A stretch of DNA of 64,000 bases. It comes from Bifidobacterium catenulatum PV20-2. Its GTDB lineage: Bacteria > Actinomycetota > Actinomycetes > Actinomycetales > Bifidobacteriaceae. The stretch covers positions 124,001 to 188,000 of the forward strand of contig NZ_CP007456.1 in assembly GCF_000800455.1 (NCBI RefSeq), in the 5' to 3' direction. Of this stretch, positions 1-9,091 are shown piece by piece. Under the pieces are notes generated by a model, which was not told where the DNA came from, did no database searches, and was given only the letters and a program-made list of their open reading frames with translations. Position numbers and translations under genes: made by a program. How positions within the stretch are numbered: the stretch's first letter is position 1; each line of letters opens with the position of its first letter.

Positions 1-166
1 AACTGGGGTCTATCCTACCGGAGCCTTCATCTTGCAGCGTGTCTGGTCCACAAAGTGAGCCGCGAAACCGTAAAAATCCGTCGCGGCAACGGCAAGTTTC
101 ATGTATTTTGACGGGAAGGCGGCATAGGATACAACGCGTAGGGATTTTTGATTAGGAAGAGATGTC

Positions 167-1984
167 ATGGTCACTGCGACTGGTCCTGCGCCCGGATCTG
201 AAATGACGGCGGCAATCGGCGATATTGAGGACCGTAGCACGGCAGGAGTTCTGCACGTCGCCGCGATTTTCGCTTCGCACATGGTATTGCAGCGCAACAA
301 ACCCATCGCCGTGTTCGGCGCGTTGGATGCCGATTGCGCTGGACTTGAAGTTTTGGCGGAAATACGCGATTTCGATGGTTCCGTGATTGTGCAGGCGCAT
401 GCGTACGCCTCCAAAGAGATCAAGAACAGCCTGTCTCCGTGGCGCGTTATGCTGCCCGCGCAGCCTGAAGGCGGACCCTACACGTTGCGCGTCACCGCAG
501 GCAACGATTTCATCGAATATTACGACGTTCTTATCGGCGAAGTATGGATGGCCGGCGGCCAAAGCAATATGGAACTCGAATTGCGTAACAGCGAAAACGC
601 TGAGGAAGCCCTCGAAAACTGCGCCGATCCGCTCCTTCGTTTCTACAATGTGCCAAAAACCGGTGTGATCAATCGCAACGCCGAACATGCGGCAAGCTGG
701 CAGGAATCATCGCCGGAAAACAGTGGCGTTATGAGCGCGGTAGCCTACTATTTCGCTCGAAAACTGCGTAACGAACTCGATTCCGATCTTCCGATCGGCA
801 TTATCGACTGTTATATCGGGGGTACGTCGATCAGTTGTTGGATGAGCGAAGATGCGCTGAATTCCAGCGAATCCGGGCGTGGCTATCTTGCGCGCTACGA
901 GCAGGCGGTCGCAGGTAAGACGCAGGAACAATTCGATTTGGAGTATAGCGAATGGCAGTCGCGTTCTGATACGTGGAATGCGTCGATTGCTGCAGCTCGT
1001 GAAGCCGATCCTGATGTGACGTGGGATACGCTGACCCAACAGTACGGCGAATGCCCGTGGCCGCCGCCGATGACGCCGACCTCGCAGTGGCGTCCGACTG
1101 GTCCGTTCCATGCCATGCTGGAGCGTATCGTGCCCTATTCCTTGGCTGGATTCCTGTGGTATCAGGGCGAGGAAGACGAGCCGTATTGCGGATCCTACCG
1201 TGAGTTGCTGGGCATGATGATTGGTGAATGGCGTGCGCTGTGGAGCGAGAATCTGCCGTTCCTGATCGTGCAGCTGCCGCAGTGGATCGACAAGAAGGTC
1301 GACGAGGGCGAAGGCGATCCGATGCTGTGGCCGGTGCTGCGTGAGGCCCAGTGGGATGCCGCACAGTCCATCGACAACGTGTTCGCCATCTGCACCATGG
1401 ATTGCGGTGAATACAACAACATTCACCCGGTTGATAAGCGCACGCCCGGCGAGCGTCTCGGCAATTGTGCGCTTCACCAAGTGTATGGTATGAGCCGTAT
1501 TCCGGTGTATGGTCCGACTGTGCTGGGCTTCCGCTGCGACGAAGGCGGTCGCGTGCGTCTGTTCTTCCGGTATGCGCACGGCCTGCATTTCAGCGGTACT
1601 ACGCCCGACAGTTATGGTGATAAGTTCGACAAGAGCCTGCCTTCGTTGGTACGACTGCCGGAACGTTCCGGTTTCGAGCTTGCCGGCGCTGATGGTGTGT
1701 TCCATCCGGCCACTGCTGCGATTTTCGTGGATTGCGATATTGACGATTTGATCAACGCGAAGGTCAATGTGGTTGACTATAACGCTACGGAGTTCGGTAT
1801 TCCGATTAACAGTCGCAGTATCGGCACGATTACGTTGGCCACGCCGGAAGTGCCAGCGCCGGTGATGATGCGCTACGCGTGGCGCAGTTGGGGGCCTGCA
1901 CCGTTGGTTAATGACAATGATCTGCCCGCTCACCCATTCAAGCTAGACCTGACCGATCACACCGACTCTGATCACGCTGAATAA
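167..1984 (+). CDS. Sialate O-acetylesterase-like SGNH hydrolase
   Basis: This 605-residue protein resembles the SGNH/GDSL sialate 9-O-acetylesterase family, which removes acetyl esters from sialic acids or other glycans. The nucleophile block is GQSNM at residues 131-135 (Ser133), a central block reads WYQGEED, and the distal catalytic His is in NNIHP at about His420. No signal peptide is visible, so it should act in the cytosol, probably on imported glycans. The start follows an AGGAAGAG ribosome site by a few bases. The 166 bases upstream carry nothing else I can name. Next to it lie remnants of a glycan-utilisation region and a LacI regulator, which fits a decayed carbohydrate locus. The family is clear; the substrate is inferred. 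Confidence 0.85.
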   Translation: MVTATGPAPGSEMTAAIGDIEDRSTAGVLHVAAIFASHMVLQRNKPIAVFGALDADCAGLEVLAEIRDFDGSVIVQAHAYASKEIKNSLSPWRVMLPAQPEGGPYTLRVTAGNDFIEYYDVLIGEVWMAGGQSNMELELRNSENAEEALENCADPLLRFYNVPKTGVINRNAEHAASWQESSPENSGVMSAVAYYFARKLRNELDSDLPIGIIDCYIGGTSISCWMSEDALNSSESGRGYLARYEQAVAGKTQEQFDLEYSEWQSRSDTWNASIAAAREADPDVTWDTLTQQYGECPWPPPMTPTSQWRPTGPFHAMLERIVPYSLAGFLWYQGEEDEPYCGSYRELLGMMIGEWRALWSENLPFLIVQLPQWIDKKVDEGEGDPMLWPVLREAQWDAAQSIDNVFAICTMDCGEYNNIHPVDKRTPGERLGNCALHQVYGMSRIPVYGPTVLGFRCDEGGRVRLFFRYAHGLHFSGTTPDSYGDKFDKSLPSLVRLPERSGFELAGADGVFHPATAAIFVDCDIDDLINAKVNVVDYNATEFGIPINSRSIGTITLATPEVPAPVMMRYAWRSWGPAPLVNDNDLPAHPFKLDLTDHTDSDHAE

Positions 1985-2148
1985 TCACGTTGCATGATTG
2001 TCGCTAGTTGACAATGAATAGCGTGCGATTGCTGTGCTTATAGTGTGCTGCAGTCGCACGCTTTGTATTGCGATTGAAGTTCTGCTGATCGCACGTCAGT
2101 CAAATACGAATCAAATACCAGTCAAATAAAAAATCGTTGAAAAATCAA

Positions 2149-2185
2149 CGTTTCTGCGATTTGCGGCACCAAAATCGCAGAAACG
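2149..2185. repeat. Perfect 14-bp inverted repeat in intergenic DNA
   Basis: Arms at 2149-2162 and 2172-2185 pair perfectly around a 9-base loop. The surrounding 2100-2200 stretch is AT-rich and has four copies of TCAAATA. There is no U-run on the plus strand; on the minus strand the hairpin is followed by a T-rich stretch, so it could be a terminator for the minus-strand gene whose tail remains just upstream. Confidence 0.5.
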
Positions 2186-2217
2186 AATCAAATAAAAATA
2201 TGTCACGAACGCATAGG

Positions 2218-2337
2218 CTATTGCCGCAGATCCGGGCCGAATGATTCTAGGTATGCGGTCAGTTCGGCGGCCATCTGTTCGTCTTCCGGAATGCGAGGAT
2301 GACCATCCGTGCCGCAACCATTGCGTGAATACAAGAA
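2218..2337 (-). pseudogene. C-terminal remnant of an unidentified minus-strand gene
   Basis: Reading the minus strand from 2337 gives an open segment of about 39 residues ending in a stop at 2218-2220. It contains HPRIPEDEQMAAEL and TAYLESFGPDL, which have ordinary protein composition and look like the last helix of an enzyme. No start codon or upstream domain exists, because at 2339 the sequence changes to a parS-like palindrome and then to a gene tail on the opposite strand. The parent family is not recognised. Confidence 0.45.
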
Positions 2338-2338
2338 A

Positions 2339-2354
2339 TGTTTCACGTGAAACT
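2339..2354. promoter_or_regulatory. parS-like centromere site (ParB binding)
   Basis: The 16 bases TGTTTCACGTGAAACT match the bacterial parS consensus (TGTTTCACGTGAAACA) at 15 of 16 positions, with a perfect 14-bp palindrome at the core. It sits exactly between two gene remnants facing each other, so it is not constrained by an intact gene. ParB would load here and spread. parS sites usually cluster in the origin-proximal part of the chromosome. Confidence 0.75.
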
Positions 2355-2624
2355 CGCCTTCAGTCGAAGCGTATCGCGGCCGTTGCTGTGGAAGATGGTG
2401 TGGAACTTACCGTCACAGCCAAGAGCTACGTGCGTGACCTGTTCTGCATGGCGGACAAGGTCGACGCGAAGGCTTCGGTGGCCGAGGGCATGGTCTCGCT
2501 GCTTCCGGGCGAAAGCGTCGTGCTGCATATCGCCACTGCCGATGCCGCAGCGCTTGCCGCTCCGGGTGCGTTCGCAGCCGCCAACGTGCTGCGTTACGCC
2601 AACGATCTGAAGCGTGAATGGTGA
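2355..2624 (+). pseudogene. C-terminal remnant of a GH2 beta-mannosidase-like enzyme
   Basis: The frame ending at 2624 encodes about 90 residues with VELTVTAKSYVRDL, a conserved-looking LLPGESVVLHI and a final DLKREW. This pattern is the C-terminal beta-sandwich of family 2 glycoside hydrolases such as beta-mannosidase. The catalytic barrel is missing and the frame upstream of about 2355 is unrelated sequence that includes the parS-like palindrome. I read it as a deletion remnant. A stem-loop terminator follows at 2723-2792, as expected for the end of a former gene. Confidence 0.65.
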
Positions 2625-2722
2625 GATTCCGTGAATACGCCGTCTGCTGAAGCGGTAGAAGAGTGGATAGAGGACTACTGAAATTTCAGTTGACGTGTTC
2701 GGTTGAGTAAAAACATAAGTTG

Positions 2723-2792
2723 AAGCGCCGCCAATCTTAAGAGAGGGAAGTGTTGTGAACACTGACTTTTCAAGAGGCTGGTCGGCGCTTTT
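2723..2792 (+). terminator. Terminator-like stem-loop after the GH2 remnant
   Basis: AAGCGCCG at 2723-2730 pairs with CGGCGCTT at 2783-2790, followed by TTTT. The long loop contains a nested AGTGTT/AACACT hairpin. Confidence 0.6.
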
Positions 2793-2852
2793 ACTGTACG
2801 ATGTAGATGAATCGTTTAAGTTGCGATTTAAGTTAAGAAGAAGGACGCGGAC

Positions 2853-3896
2853 ATGCCTATTCAAAAAAGCAAGGTGACGATTTTTGACGTTGCCAAAGCT
2901 TCGGGAGTCTCTAGTAGCGCCGTTTCGTATGCGCTCAACGGCAAGTCTGGTGTTTCCGATGTGACCCGAGACAAGGTGTTGAAGGTCGCGCACGAACTGG
3001 GATGGAAACCGAATGGCGCGGCACGGGCGCTGGCCAAGTCGAAGACGCAGCGCGTGGGTCTGGTGTTGGGTTACGACCCGAAGCTGCTTTCCGTCGAACC
3101 CTACATGATGGAGCTTATTTCCGGTCTTGGCGCCGAGTTGGAAAAATACGATTATTCCCTGTTGATACGAATGGCCGTGGATGAGGCCGCGAAGCTTTCG
3201 ATCATCGATGATTGGATCGCCACCGGCAACGTTGACGCCATGCTGCTCGTTAATGTTGAGCTTGGAGACCCTTGCGTTGCCTTGCTTGAGGAGCATGAGG
3301 AGATGCCGGTACTTGCCATTGCCGACGCCTCCGTGGTCGGCAATCTGCCGAGCCTGTCAAGCGCCGATGCCGATGCCGTGCGCCAAGCGGTGCGATACCT
3401 GTATGATCTCGGGCATCGTCAGATCGCCCGCGTCGGCGGTCCCGAATCGCTTGCGCACTCGTATATTCGTGATTCCGCCTTTGCAAATGTCGCTACCGAG
3501 CTGGGCATGCGTTACCGCTGCCTGCACACCGACTACACGCCGGAGACTGGTAGCGAGGCCACGAAGCGTTTGCTGGCGTTCCCAGAGCATCCGACGGCGA
3601 TCATCTACGACAATGATGTGATGGCGTTGGCAGGCCTTGGCGTGGCAGCTTCGCAAGGCATCAAAGTGCCGGAGGAAATTTCCATCATGTCGTGGGATGA
3701 TTCCTTCATGTGCACCGCGGCCTATCCGAATCTGACCGCCATGGGCCGTGATGTGGTCGATACCGGTAAGCAGGCCGCCGGATTGCTGCGCAAGCTGATC
3801 GGCGGCGAGCGTGTGGGGCATCTGATGGAAGAGCCGTACGAATTGCGTGCCCGCGCTTCGACCGGTCCCGCTCCGGCAGCGGAGAAGATGCGATGA
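2853..3896 (+). CDS. LacI-family transcriptional regulator
   Basis: This 347-residue protein has the LacI helix-turn-helix at residues 8-28 (VTIFDVAKASGVSSSAVSYA) with the hinge region ending near residue 60. A periplasmic-binding-protein-like effector domain follows (residues 65-340). The start follows a GAAGAAGGA ribosome site. It probably senses a sugar and represses glycan genes; its former targets may be the degraded enzymes just upstream. A weak dyad AATCG-N9-CGATT at 2810-2828 lies in its own promoter and could be an autoregulatory operator. The effector cannot be told from sequence. Confidence 0.9.
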   Translation: MPIQKSKVTIFDVAKASGVSSSAVSYALNGKSGVSDVTRDKVLKVAHELGWKPNGAARALAKSKTQRVGLVLGYDPKLLSVEPYMMELISGLGAELEKYDYSLLIRMAVDEAAKLSIIDDWIATGNVDAMLLVNVELGDPCVALLEEHEEMPVLAIADASVVGNLPSLSSADADAVRQAVRYLYDLGHRQIARVGGPESLAHSYIRDSAFANVATELGMRYRCLHTDYTPETGSEATKRLLAFPEHPTAIIYDNDVMALAGLGVAASQGIKVPEEISIMSWDDSFMCTAAYPNLTAMGRDVVDTGKQAAGLLRKLIGGERVGHLMEEPYELRARASTGPAPAAEKMR

Positions 3897-3900
3897 TGAG

Positions 3901-4080
3901 TTAAAAAATTGTGATTGCGCATTTGCTGCGCCCTGACAAGGGCAGGATGAAGGCGAGCAGCGAGCCGATCACGGCGATCGCCGCAAGGGTTCCGCCATAC
4001 AGGATTGCGACCTTTGACCGGTACCACAAGTCGAACAGCGCGAGTCCCCAGAACAGCGCGGGAATCGCGGATTGGAAATC
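3901..4080 (-). pseudogene. Possible tail fragment of a membrane protein
   Basis: A minus-strand frame ending at 3901 encodes a strongly hydrophobic stretch with two possible membrane segments (around ALFWGLALFDLW and AAIAVIGSLLAFILPL). It has no good start and its upstream part runs into the terminator hairpin of the next gene. It could be the relic of a membrane protein or chance; nothing else supports it. Confidence 0.25.
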
Positions 4081-4113
4081 AAAAAGCGAAATCTGAAATC
4101 GTAATCTGAAATC

Positions 4114-4150
4114 AAAAAGCGCCCGTGCCCCTAGCTTGAGGCACGGGCGC
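4114..4150 (-). terminator. Rho-independent terminator of the amino acid permease
   Basis: An 11-bp GC-rich stem (4119-4129 with 4140-4150) is followed on the minus strand by TTTTT. It lies 18 bases beyond the stop of the permease. Confidence 0.85.
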
Positions 4151-4167
4151 ATTGCTGCCCTATGACT

Positions 4168-5637
4168 TCAGGCGCGTTTCTGTGTGATCTGATAGGCGGC
4201 GAACAGCACGACCAGCCAAATCACGCCGGCGACCACGGCGATGCGATAGCTTGCGGAGAAGCACATCAGCACCACGACCAGCAGCATGAACGTGATCACC
4301 ACATACGGCGTCACCTTGGCGAACGGCAGCTTGAAAGCGAGCTTGTCAAGTGCTTCCTGGCCCTTCAATCCCTTCAAATCATTCGGACCGTCGCCGGCGG
4401 CGACAACGCGACGGAACTTAATTTCCGTAATCATAATCATGATCCAATTGATCGCAGCGGCGATCGTGGCGATCGACATCAAATAATTGAATGCGAAATC
4501 AGGCCATACGAACACCACGACCACGGCGATCGCAATAATGATGGCCGACGTGATCACACCCCCGACCGGAACGCCGCGCTTGTTCAGACGGCCCAGATAC
4601 GCGGGCGCATTGCCCTGCTTCGCCAACGAATACAGCATGCGCGAGTTCGCGTACAGGCCGGAGTTGTACACGCTCATCACGGCGGTCAGGCATACGAAAT
4701 TCAGAATGCCGGCGGCCGCATGCACGCCCACCGAGTCGAAAATCTGCACGAACGGGCTGGAATCGCCGTCGATTGTGCTCCATGGCACCACGGCCATGAT
4801 CACGCCGAGCGCGCAGATGTAGAACACGAGAATACGCCAGATAATGCCGTTCGTGGCCTTCGGGATGGTGGTGCGCGGATTTTCGGTTTCACCCGCGGTG
4901 ATGCCGATGAGCTCAGTGCCACCGAAGCTGAACATCACCACGACCAGCGCCATCAGCAGGCCGGTCCACGTGCCGTCCGCATTGCGAGACATCAGGCCGT
5001 GGGGCAGGAATCCGCCGTCAACAGTGAACCAGTTGGCGAACGACGCGCGAATACCCGAAGCTGTCGGCACGTTCGCGATGATCACATACAAACCGCCGAA
5101 AATCATGGCAAGCACGGCCACGATCTTGATGATGGCGAACCAGAATTCAAATTCGCCGAACTTGTTCACGCCCATAAGATTCAGCGCCGCGATCGCCACG
5201 AGGAACACCGCCGCCGACACCCACTTCGGAATGTTCGGGAACCAGTAATTCACGAACGAGCCAACCACGGCCAACTCCACCATGGCCACGAGCACGTAGT
5301 TGAACCAGTAATTCCAGCCGGAAATAAAGCCGGCGCGCTTCGACCAGTACTGCGTGGCGTAATAGCTGAACGCGCCCGCCTTCGGATCCTCGACCGCCAT
5401 TTCGGACAGTGCGCGCACGATCAGGAAAATCGCCAGACCGCCGATCAGATAGGCGAGCAGAATGGCCGGGCCAGCCAGCTGAATCGACTCGCTGGAACCA
5501 TAGAACAGGCCGGTGCCGATTGCGCCGCCCAATGCGATTAATTGAATATGACGATTCTTCAAAGACTTGCGCAGTGTCGGCGGAACCGGCACATCGTCGG
5601 TTTCGCGCGGTTTCTTCGCAACGGTTGCGTCGCTCAT
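4168..5637 (-). CDS. APC-superfamily amino acid permease (AAT family)
   Basis: The 489-residue protein has about 12 membrane segments and the AAT family signature at its first one (LKNRHIQLIALGGAIGTGLF). FSFGGTELIGITAGE in the middle of the protein is the usual family block with the conserved glutamate. It imports an amino acid by proton symport across the cytoplasmic membrane; lysine, GABA, proline and aromatic amino acid carriers all look like this, so the substrate is open. It is monocistronic with its own terminator and a GAGGAAG ribosome site. A related but distinct permease is encoded at 19151. Confidence 0.88.
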   Translation of the reverse strand: MSDATVAKKPRETDDVPVPPTLRKSLKNRHIQLIALGGAIGTGLFYGSSESIQLAGPAILLAYLIGGLAIFLIVRALSEMAVEDPKAGAFSYYATQYWSKRAGFISGWNYWFNYVLVAMVELAVVGSFVNYWFPNIPKWVSAAVFLVAIAALNLMGVNKFGEFEFWFAIIKIVAVLAMIFGGLYVIIANVPTASGIRASFANWFTVDGGFLPHGLMSRNADGTWTGLLMALVVVMFSFGGTELIGITAGETENPRTTIPKATNGIIWRILVFYICALGVIMAVVPWSTIDGDSSPFVQIFDSVGVHAAAGILNFVCLTAVMSVYNSGLYANSRMLYSLAKQGNAPAYLGRLNKRGVPVGGVITSAIIIAIAVVVVFVWPDFAFNYLMSIATIAAAINWIMIMITEIKFRRVVAAGDGPNDLKGLKGQEALDKLAFKLPFAKVTPYVVITFMLLVVVLMCFSASYRIAVVAGVIWLVVLFAAYQITQKRA

Positions 5638-5892
5638 GAATGCTTCCTCTTCTCTTGTGTGCTGTGCGTCTAGCGTTGTTCGCGTTGTTTGAGCTTACGC
5701 GCGTTGCGCTGTCGCATGTTCGCCTCACGCTCACGATTTGTGTTTCGTTTGCGATTGCTTGCGTTTCGCCCTTTGTGAGGGAACGTTCTCGATTGTAGCG
5801 GGATGCGGTGGGTAAGGCGCTGGAATGTTCGTTCTAGGTTGTCTGTTTTCGGTTGAGGCAGGTGTTGTGGCCGTTCCCGGTGCCCCACGAAG

Positions 5893-5940
5893 ACCCATCC
5901 TAAGTGTCCGTTTCTGCCGAAGCGGACACTTAGGATGGGT
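5893..5940. repeat. Interspersed palindrome, long-stem copy
   Basis: Two 18-base arms (5893-5910, 5923-5940) pair perfectly and continue inwards with one mismatch to a TGCC loop. The core is GTCCGTTTC-TGCC-GAAGCGGAC, shared with copies at 6565, 8449, 9036, 22899, 22949, 52769 and 61272. TTT follows, so here it might also terminate transcription. The rest of the 5638-6091 gap holds only TTGCGATTG-type low-complexity sequence and presumed promoters. Confidence 0.8.
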
Positions 5941-6564
5941 TTTGGGGGACTCGATTGTATTTTCTGGCGATTTGGAATCGCAAGTACCTCATATCCCCAG
6001 TTTTATGGTGTTCAATGGAAGCGGGACTGCGTGAGCCGACTATGGGGCCGGTCGCGCGCAAATCGTACGTGGGTTGAATATGGAGGCCGAAATGGCGTTC
6101 GTCAAGGACATGCTGCGGATGTGGGCGCATTCGTGGAAACGGTTCATCTCAATCGCCATGATTACATTACTTGGCGTGGCTGTGCTTACCGGCATTTACG
6201 CAGGCTGCCGCGACGCGTTCCGCGGCACCGACCGCTTTTTCGACGCGCAAGGTCTGCACGACATCCAGGTGCTGTCCACCGCAGGATTGACGGATGGCGA
6301 TATTGCCGCGTTACGCAAGGTGCGCGATGTAGCGAAGGTGCAGGCGGAGCGGTCACAGGAAGTGACGTTCGATTTGGGCGGCCGCAAATCGGCGACCATG
6401 CAGGAAATCGGTGCGAACGGTATTGACCGGCCGTACGTGCAGGAAGGGCGATTGCCGAAGAAAGCCGGCGAAATCGCAGTAACCCGTAAATTTATCCGCG
6501 ATTCCGGCAAAAAGATCGGCAGCCACCTCACCGTAGCCCCCGAATCCTCTTCTTCCGCTACTTC

Positions 6565-6592
6565 AGTGTCCGTTTCTGGTGAATCGGACACT
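6565..6592. repeat. Interspersed palindrome inside the FtsX gene
   Basis: Arms of 12 bases around TGGT with a single T/T mismatch. It is translated in frame as SVSGESD within an acidic, serine-rich insert of the extracytoplasmic domain. Confidence 0.8.
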
Positions 6593-8448
6593 CAGGGTGC
6601 TGAAGATAAGGCACCAAGCTTCCCGACCAAGCTCACCATCGTGGGCGTGGTGCTCGATCCGCAGAATCTAAGCAATCCGGACGGATACTCCGCCATGACC
6701 TCGTTTCGTTCCACAACTGCCACCGACTACACGTTCTTCGCTCCGTCCGACGGCGTGACCGGCACCCTCTACACGTCCGCCACGCTGCTCGTCAAAGGTT
6801 CGGCCAGCGAAAACACGTTCGACGAATCGTATGAAAACACCGTCAAACAGGTGACCGACCGCATCGATGACGCCGTGAAAACCGACCGGCAGAAGGTCCG
6901 CTGGCAGGAACTGCTCGACGCGGGCAGCAGGCAGATCGCCGACGCGCGTGCGGAAGCCGACAAGAAGTTCGCGGACGCGCAATCGCAAATCGACGAGAAT
7001 CGTCGGCAATTCGACCAGCAGGTCGACCAAATCATGAGCATGCAAGCCGGAGCAACCGGCGCAATGGATCCCACCCAACTCAACGAAACCACGCGTGAAA
7101 CAATGCGTGAAACCATCATCGCCGCAACCCCTGAACTTGCGCATGCCAAGCAGCGGCTCGACCAGGCGCAATCGCAATTGGACGAGCAGAAAGCGCAAAC
7201 CGAACAAACGCTGAAAACCAAAGAAAACGAGCTTAAAACCAGTATTCCGCAAGTGCGCTGGTATGTGCAGGATCGGCAGTCTCTCGGCGGATTCAGCGCG
7301 CTCAAATCCGACCTTGATTCCATCCAATCGCTCGGCAACGCGTTCCCGATCGTGTTTCTGGTGGTCGCTGTGATGATGAGCCTGACTTCCATGGCGCGCA
7401 TGGTCGAAGAGGACCGCTCGCTCATCGGCACCTACGTGGGGCTTGGCTATGGGCGTCTTGCGGTGGCGTCGCGCTATCTGCTGTTCGCGCTGCTGGCGTG
7501 TCTCATCGGCGGGGGCTTGGCCTACTTGTCGGATTCCTTGGAATTCCGGCGTTCCTTCTGGTTGTTTTGGAGGGCATGTATGTGATGCCTGGTGTGCGAC
7601 TGGAATACGACTGGCTGTACGGTTCGCTGGGCATCGCACTGTTCGTGGTCGGTGTGCTCGCCGCCACCATTTACGCGTGCGTGCAGGAGATGCGCATGAC
7701 GCCCGCCGCGCTGATGCGGCCGAAAGCGCCGCGTGCCGGCTCGCGCATTCTGCTGGAACGAATCAAGCCGGTCTGGAATCGTATGGGATTCCTCAGCAAA
7801 GTGACCGCGCGCAACATTTTCCGCTTCAAGTCGCGCCTTATCATGACGGTCGGAGGGGTGGCCGGCTGCACCGCGCTCATCGTCTGCGGCCTGGCCATCA
7901 ATGACACCGTGGCCGACCTTGGTATCAAGCAATATCGTGACGTTTACCAATACGATCTTATGGTGGTTTCTGGCGATTCGGACGCGGACGAAATGCGCGC
8001 CAAAGTCGCGTCGGACGGTCGTACCACATCCACGATGAACGTGCGTATCGAATCGGGTGATATGGCTGTTAGGAAGAGCGATTCTGGCAGCGGCGACAGC
8101 AGTGGCAGTGTCGGCAGTGCAAGTATTCAGCTGGTTGCAGTGCCGGAAAATCGACTGTCCGACCTGGGCGAAATGGTCACGTTGCAGCCGGTGCATTCCG
8201 GAATATTGGGCACGTCCAGTATCGGCGGGAAAGGCTCGCTGAAGCTGGACGACGATGGTGTGATAGTGGCGCAGTCGGCGGCAAGCTCGCTTGGCATCGC
8301 CGCCGGAAGCAAAGTGCGATTGACCAACGGCGACGGCGTGCAGGTCACTGCGAAAGTGAGCGCGGTGAATCGCAATCTTATCGGATCGGACGTGTACGTC
8401 AGCGAAACCTACTATGCCAAGCTGTTCGGCAAATCCTTCGTGTCCAAC

Positions 8449-8476
8449 GTGTCCGTTTCTGGTGAATCGGACGTGC
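8449..8476. repeat. Second interspersed palindrome inside the FtsX gene
   Basis: The core GTCCGTTTC-TGGT-GAATCGGAC is identical to the copy at 6565 and again encodes SVSGESD in frame. Outer bases differ. A possible half copy (TTTCTGGCGATTCGGAC) is at 7968-7984. Confidence 0.8.
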
Positions 8477-9035
8477 AAAGTACGAAATCGCTGACCTGGA
8501 ATGCCATGTATGCCAAAATTTCCGGTTCTGACCAATCGCAAGCCGACTATGCTCAATCGCTCGAAAAGGACAGCTCGGTGGTGAAAGCCGTAAGCAGCAC
8601 GCACATGGCCGACAGTTTCAAGTTCGATCTTATGGGCGCGGTCGTGGCGCTGATTGTGGCGCTCGCCGGAGGTTTGGCGCTTGTGGTGCTGTTCACGCTC
8701 GCCAATACGAATGTGTCGGAACGCGTGCGTGAGATGGCTACACTCAAGGTGCTCGGCTTTTTCGACCGTGAAGTGCACCATTACGTGAATCGCGAGATGA
8801 TGATCCTCACCGTCATGGGCGTGGTGCTGGGATTGCCGCTCGGCCGGTTCGTTGGCGGGCTGCTGACCATGGCACTCAACATGCCGTCGCTCTATTTCGA
8901 GGTGGAGGTCAAGCCGCTGAGTTACATGATCGCAGCCGTGGCGACCATGATGTTCGCGCTGCTTGTGCAACTGTTTGTCAACCCCGTCCTCGACCGCATC
9001 GACCCCATCAGCTCGCTCAAGTCTGTGGAGTGACG

Positions 9036-9063
9036 TGTGTCCGATTCACCAGAAACGGACACT
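9036..9063. repeat. Interspersed palindrome between FtsX gene and antiporter
   Basis: Same core in the opposite orientation (GTCCGATTC-ACCA-GAAACGGAC), three bases after the FtsX stop and before the convergent antiporter gene end at 9092. Confidence 0.75.
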
Positions 9064-9091
9064 CAAAATACCGGAAAGGCTCGCTCGCGTC

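Larger units (their letters stand above)
6092..9033 (+). pseudogene. FtsX/MacB-family ABC permease, interrupted by a frameshift
   Basis: Two consecutive frames form one large permease of about 980 residues. It has an N-terminal membrane segment, an extracytoplasmic domain with a coiled coil (about residues 270-400), and two FtsX permease blocks. The reading frame breaks at 7511-7515, a run of five G. Adding one G gives the smooth sequence CLIGGGLGLLVGFLGIPAF and joins both halves. The break is therefore a one-base deletion, a sequencing error or a recoding site. The start at 6092 follows GGAGG by five bases. No ABC ATPase gene is adjacent, which is unusual because the family needs one. Two interspersed palindromes lie in frame inside the gene (6565 and 8449), both encoding SVSGESD. 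Confidence 0.8.

Noticed and set aside
7511..7515. Phase-variable G tract in the FtsX gene
   Set aside because: Five G is short for efficient slippage; a simple indel or sequencing error is more likely.
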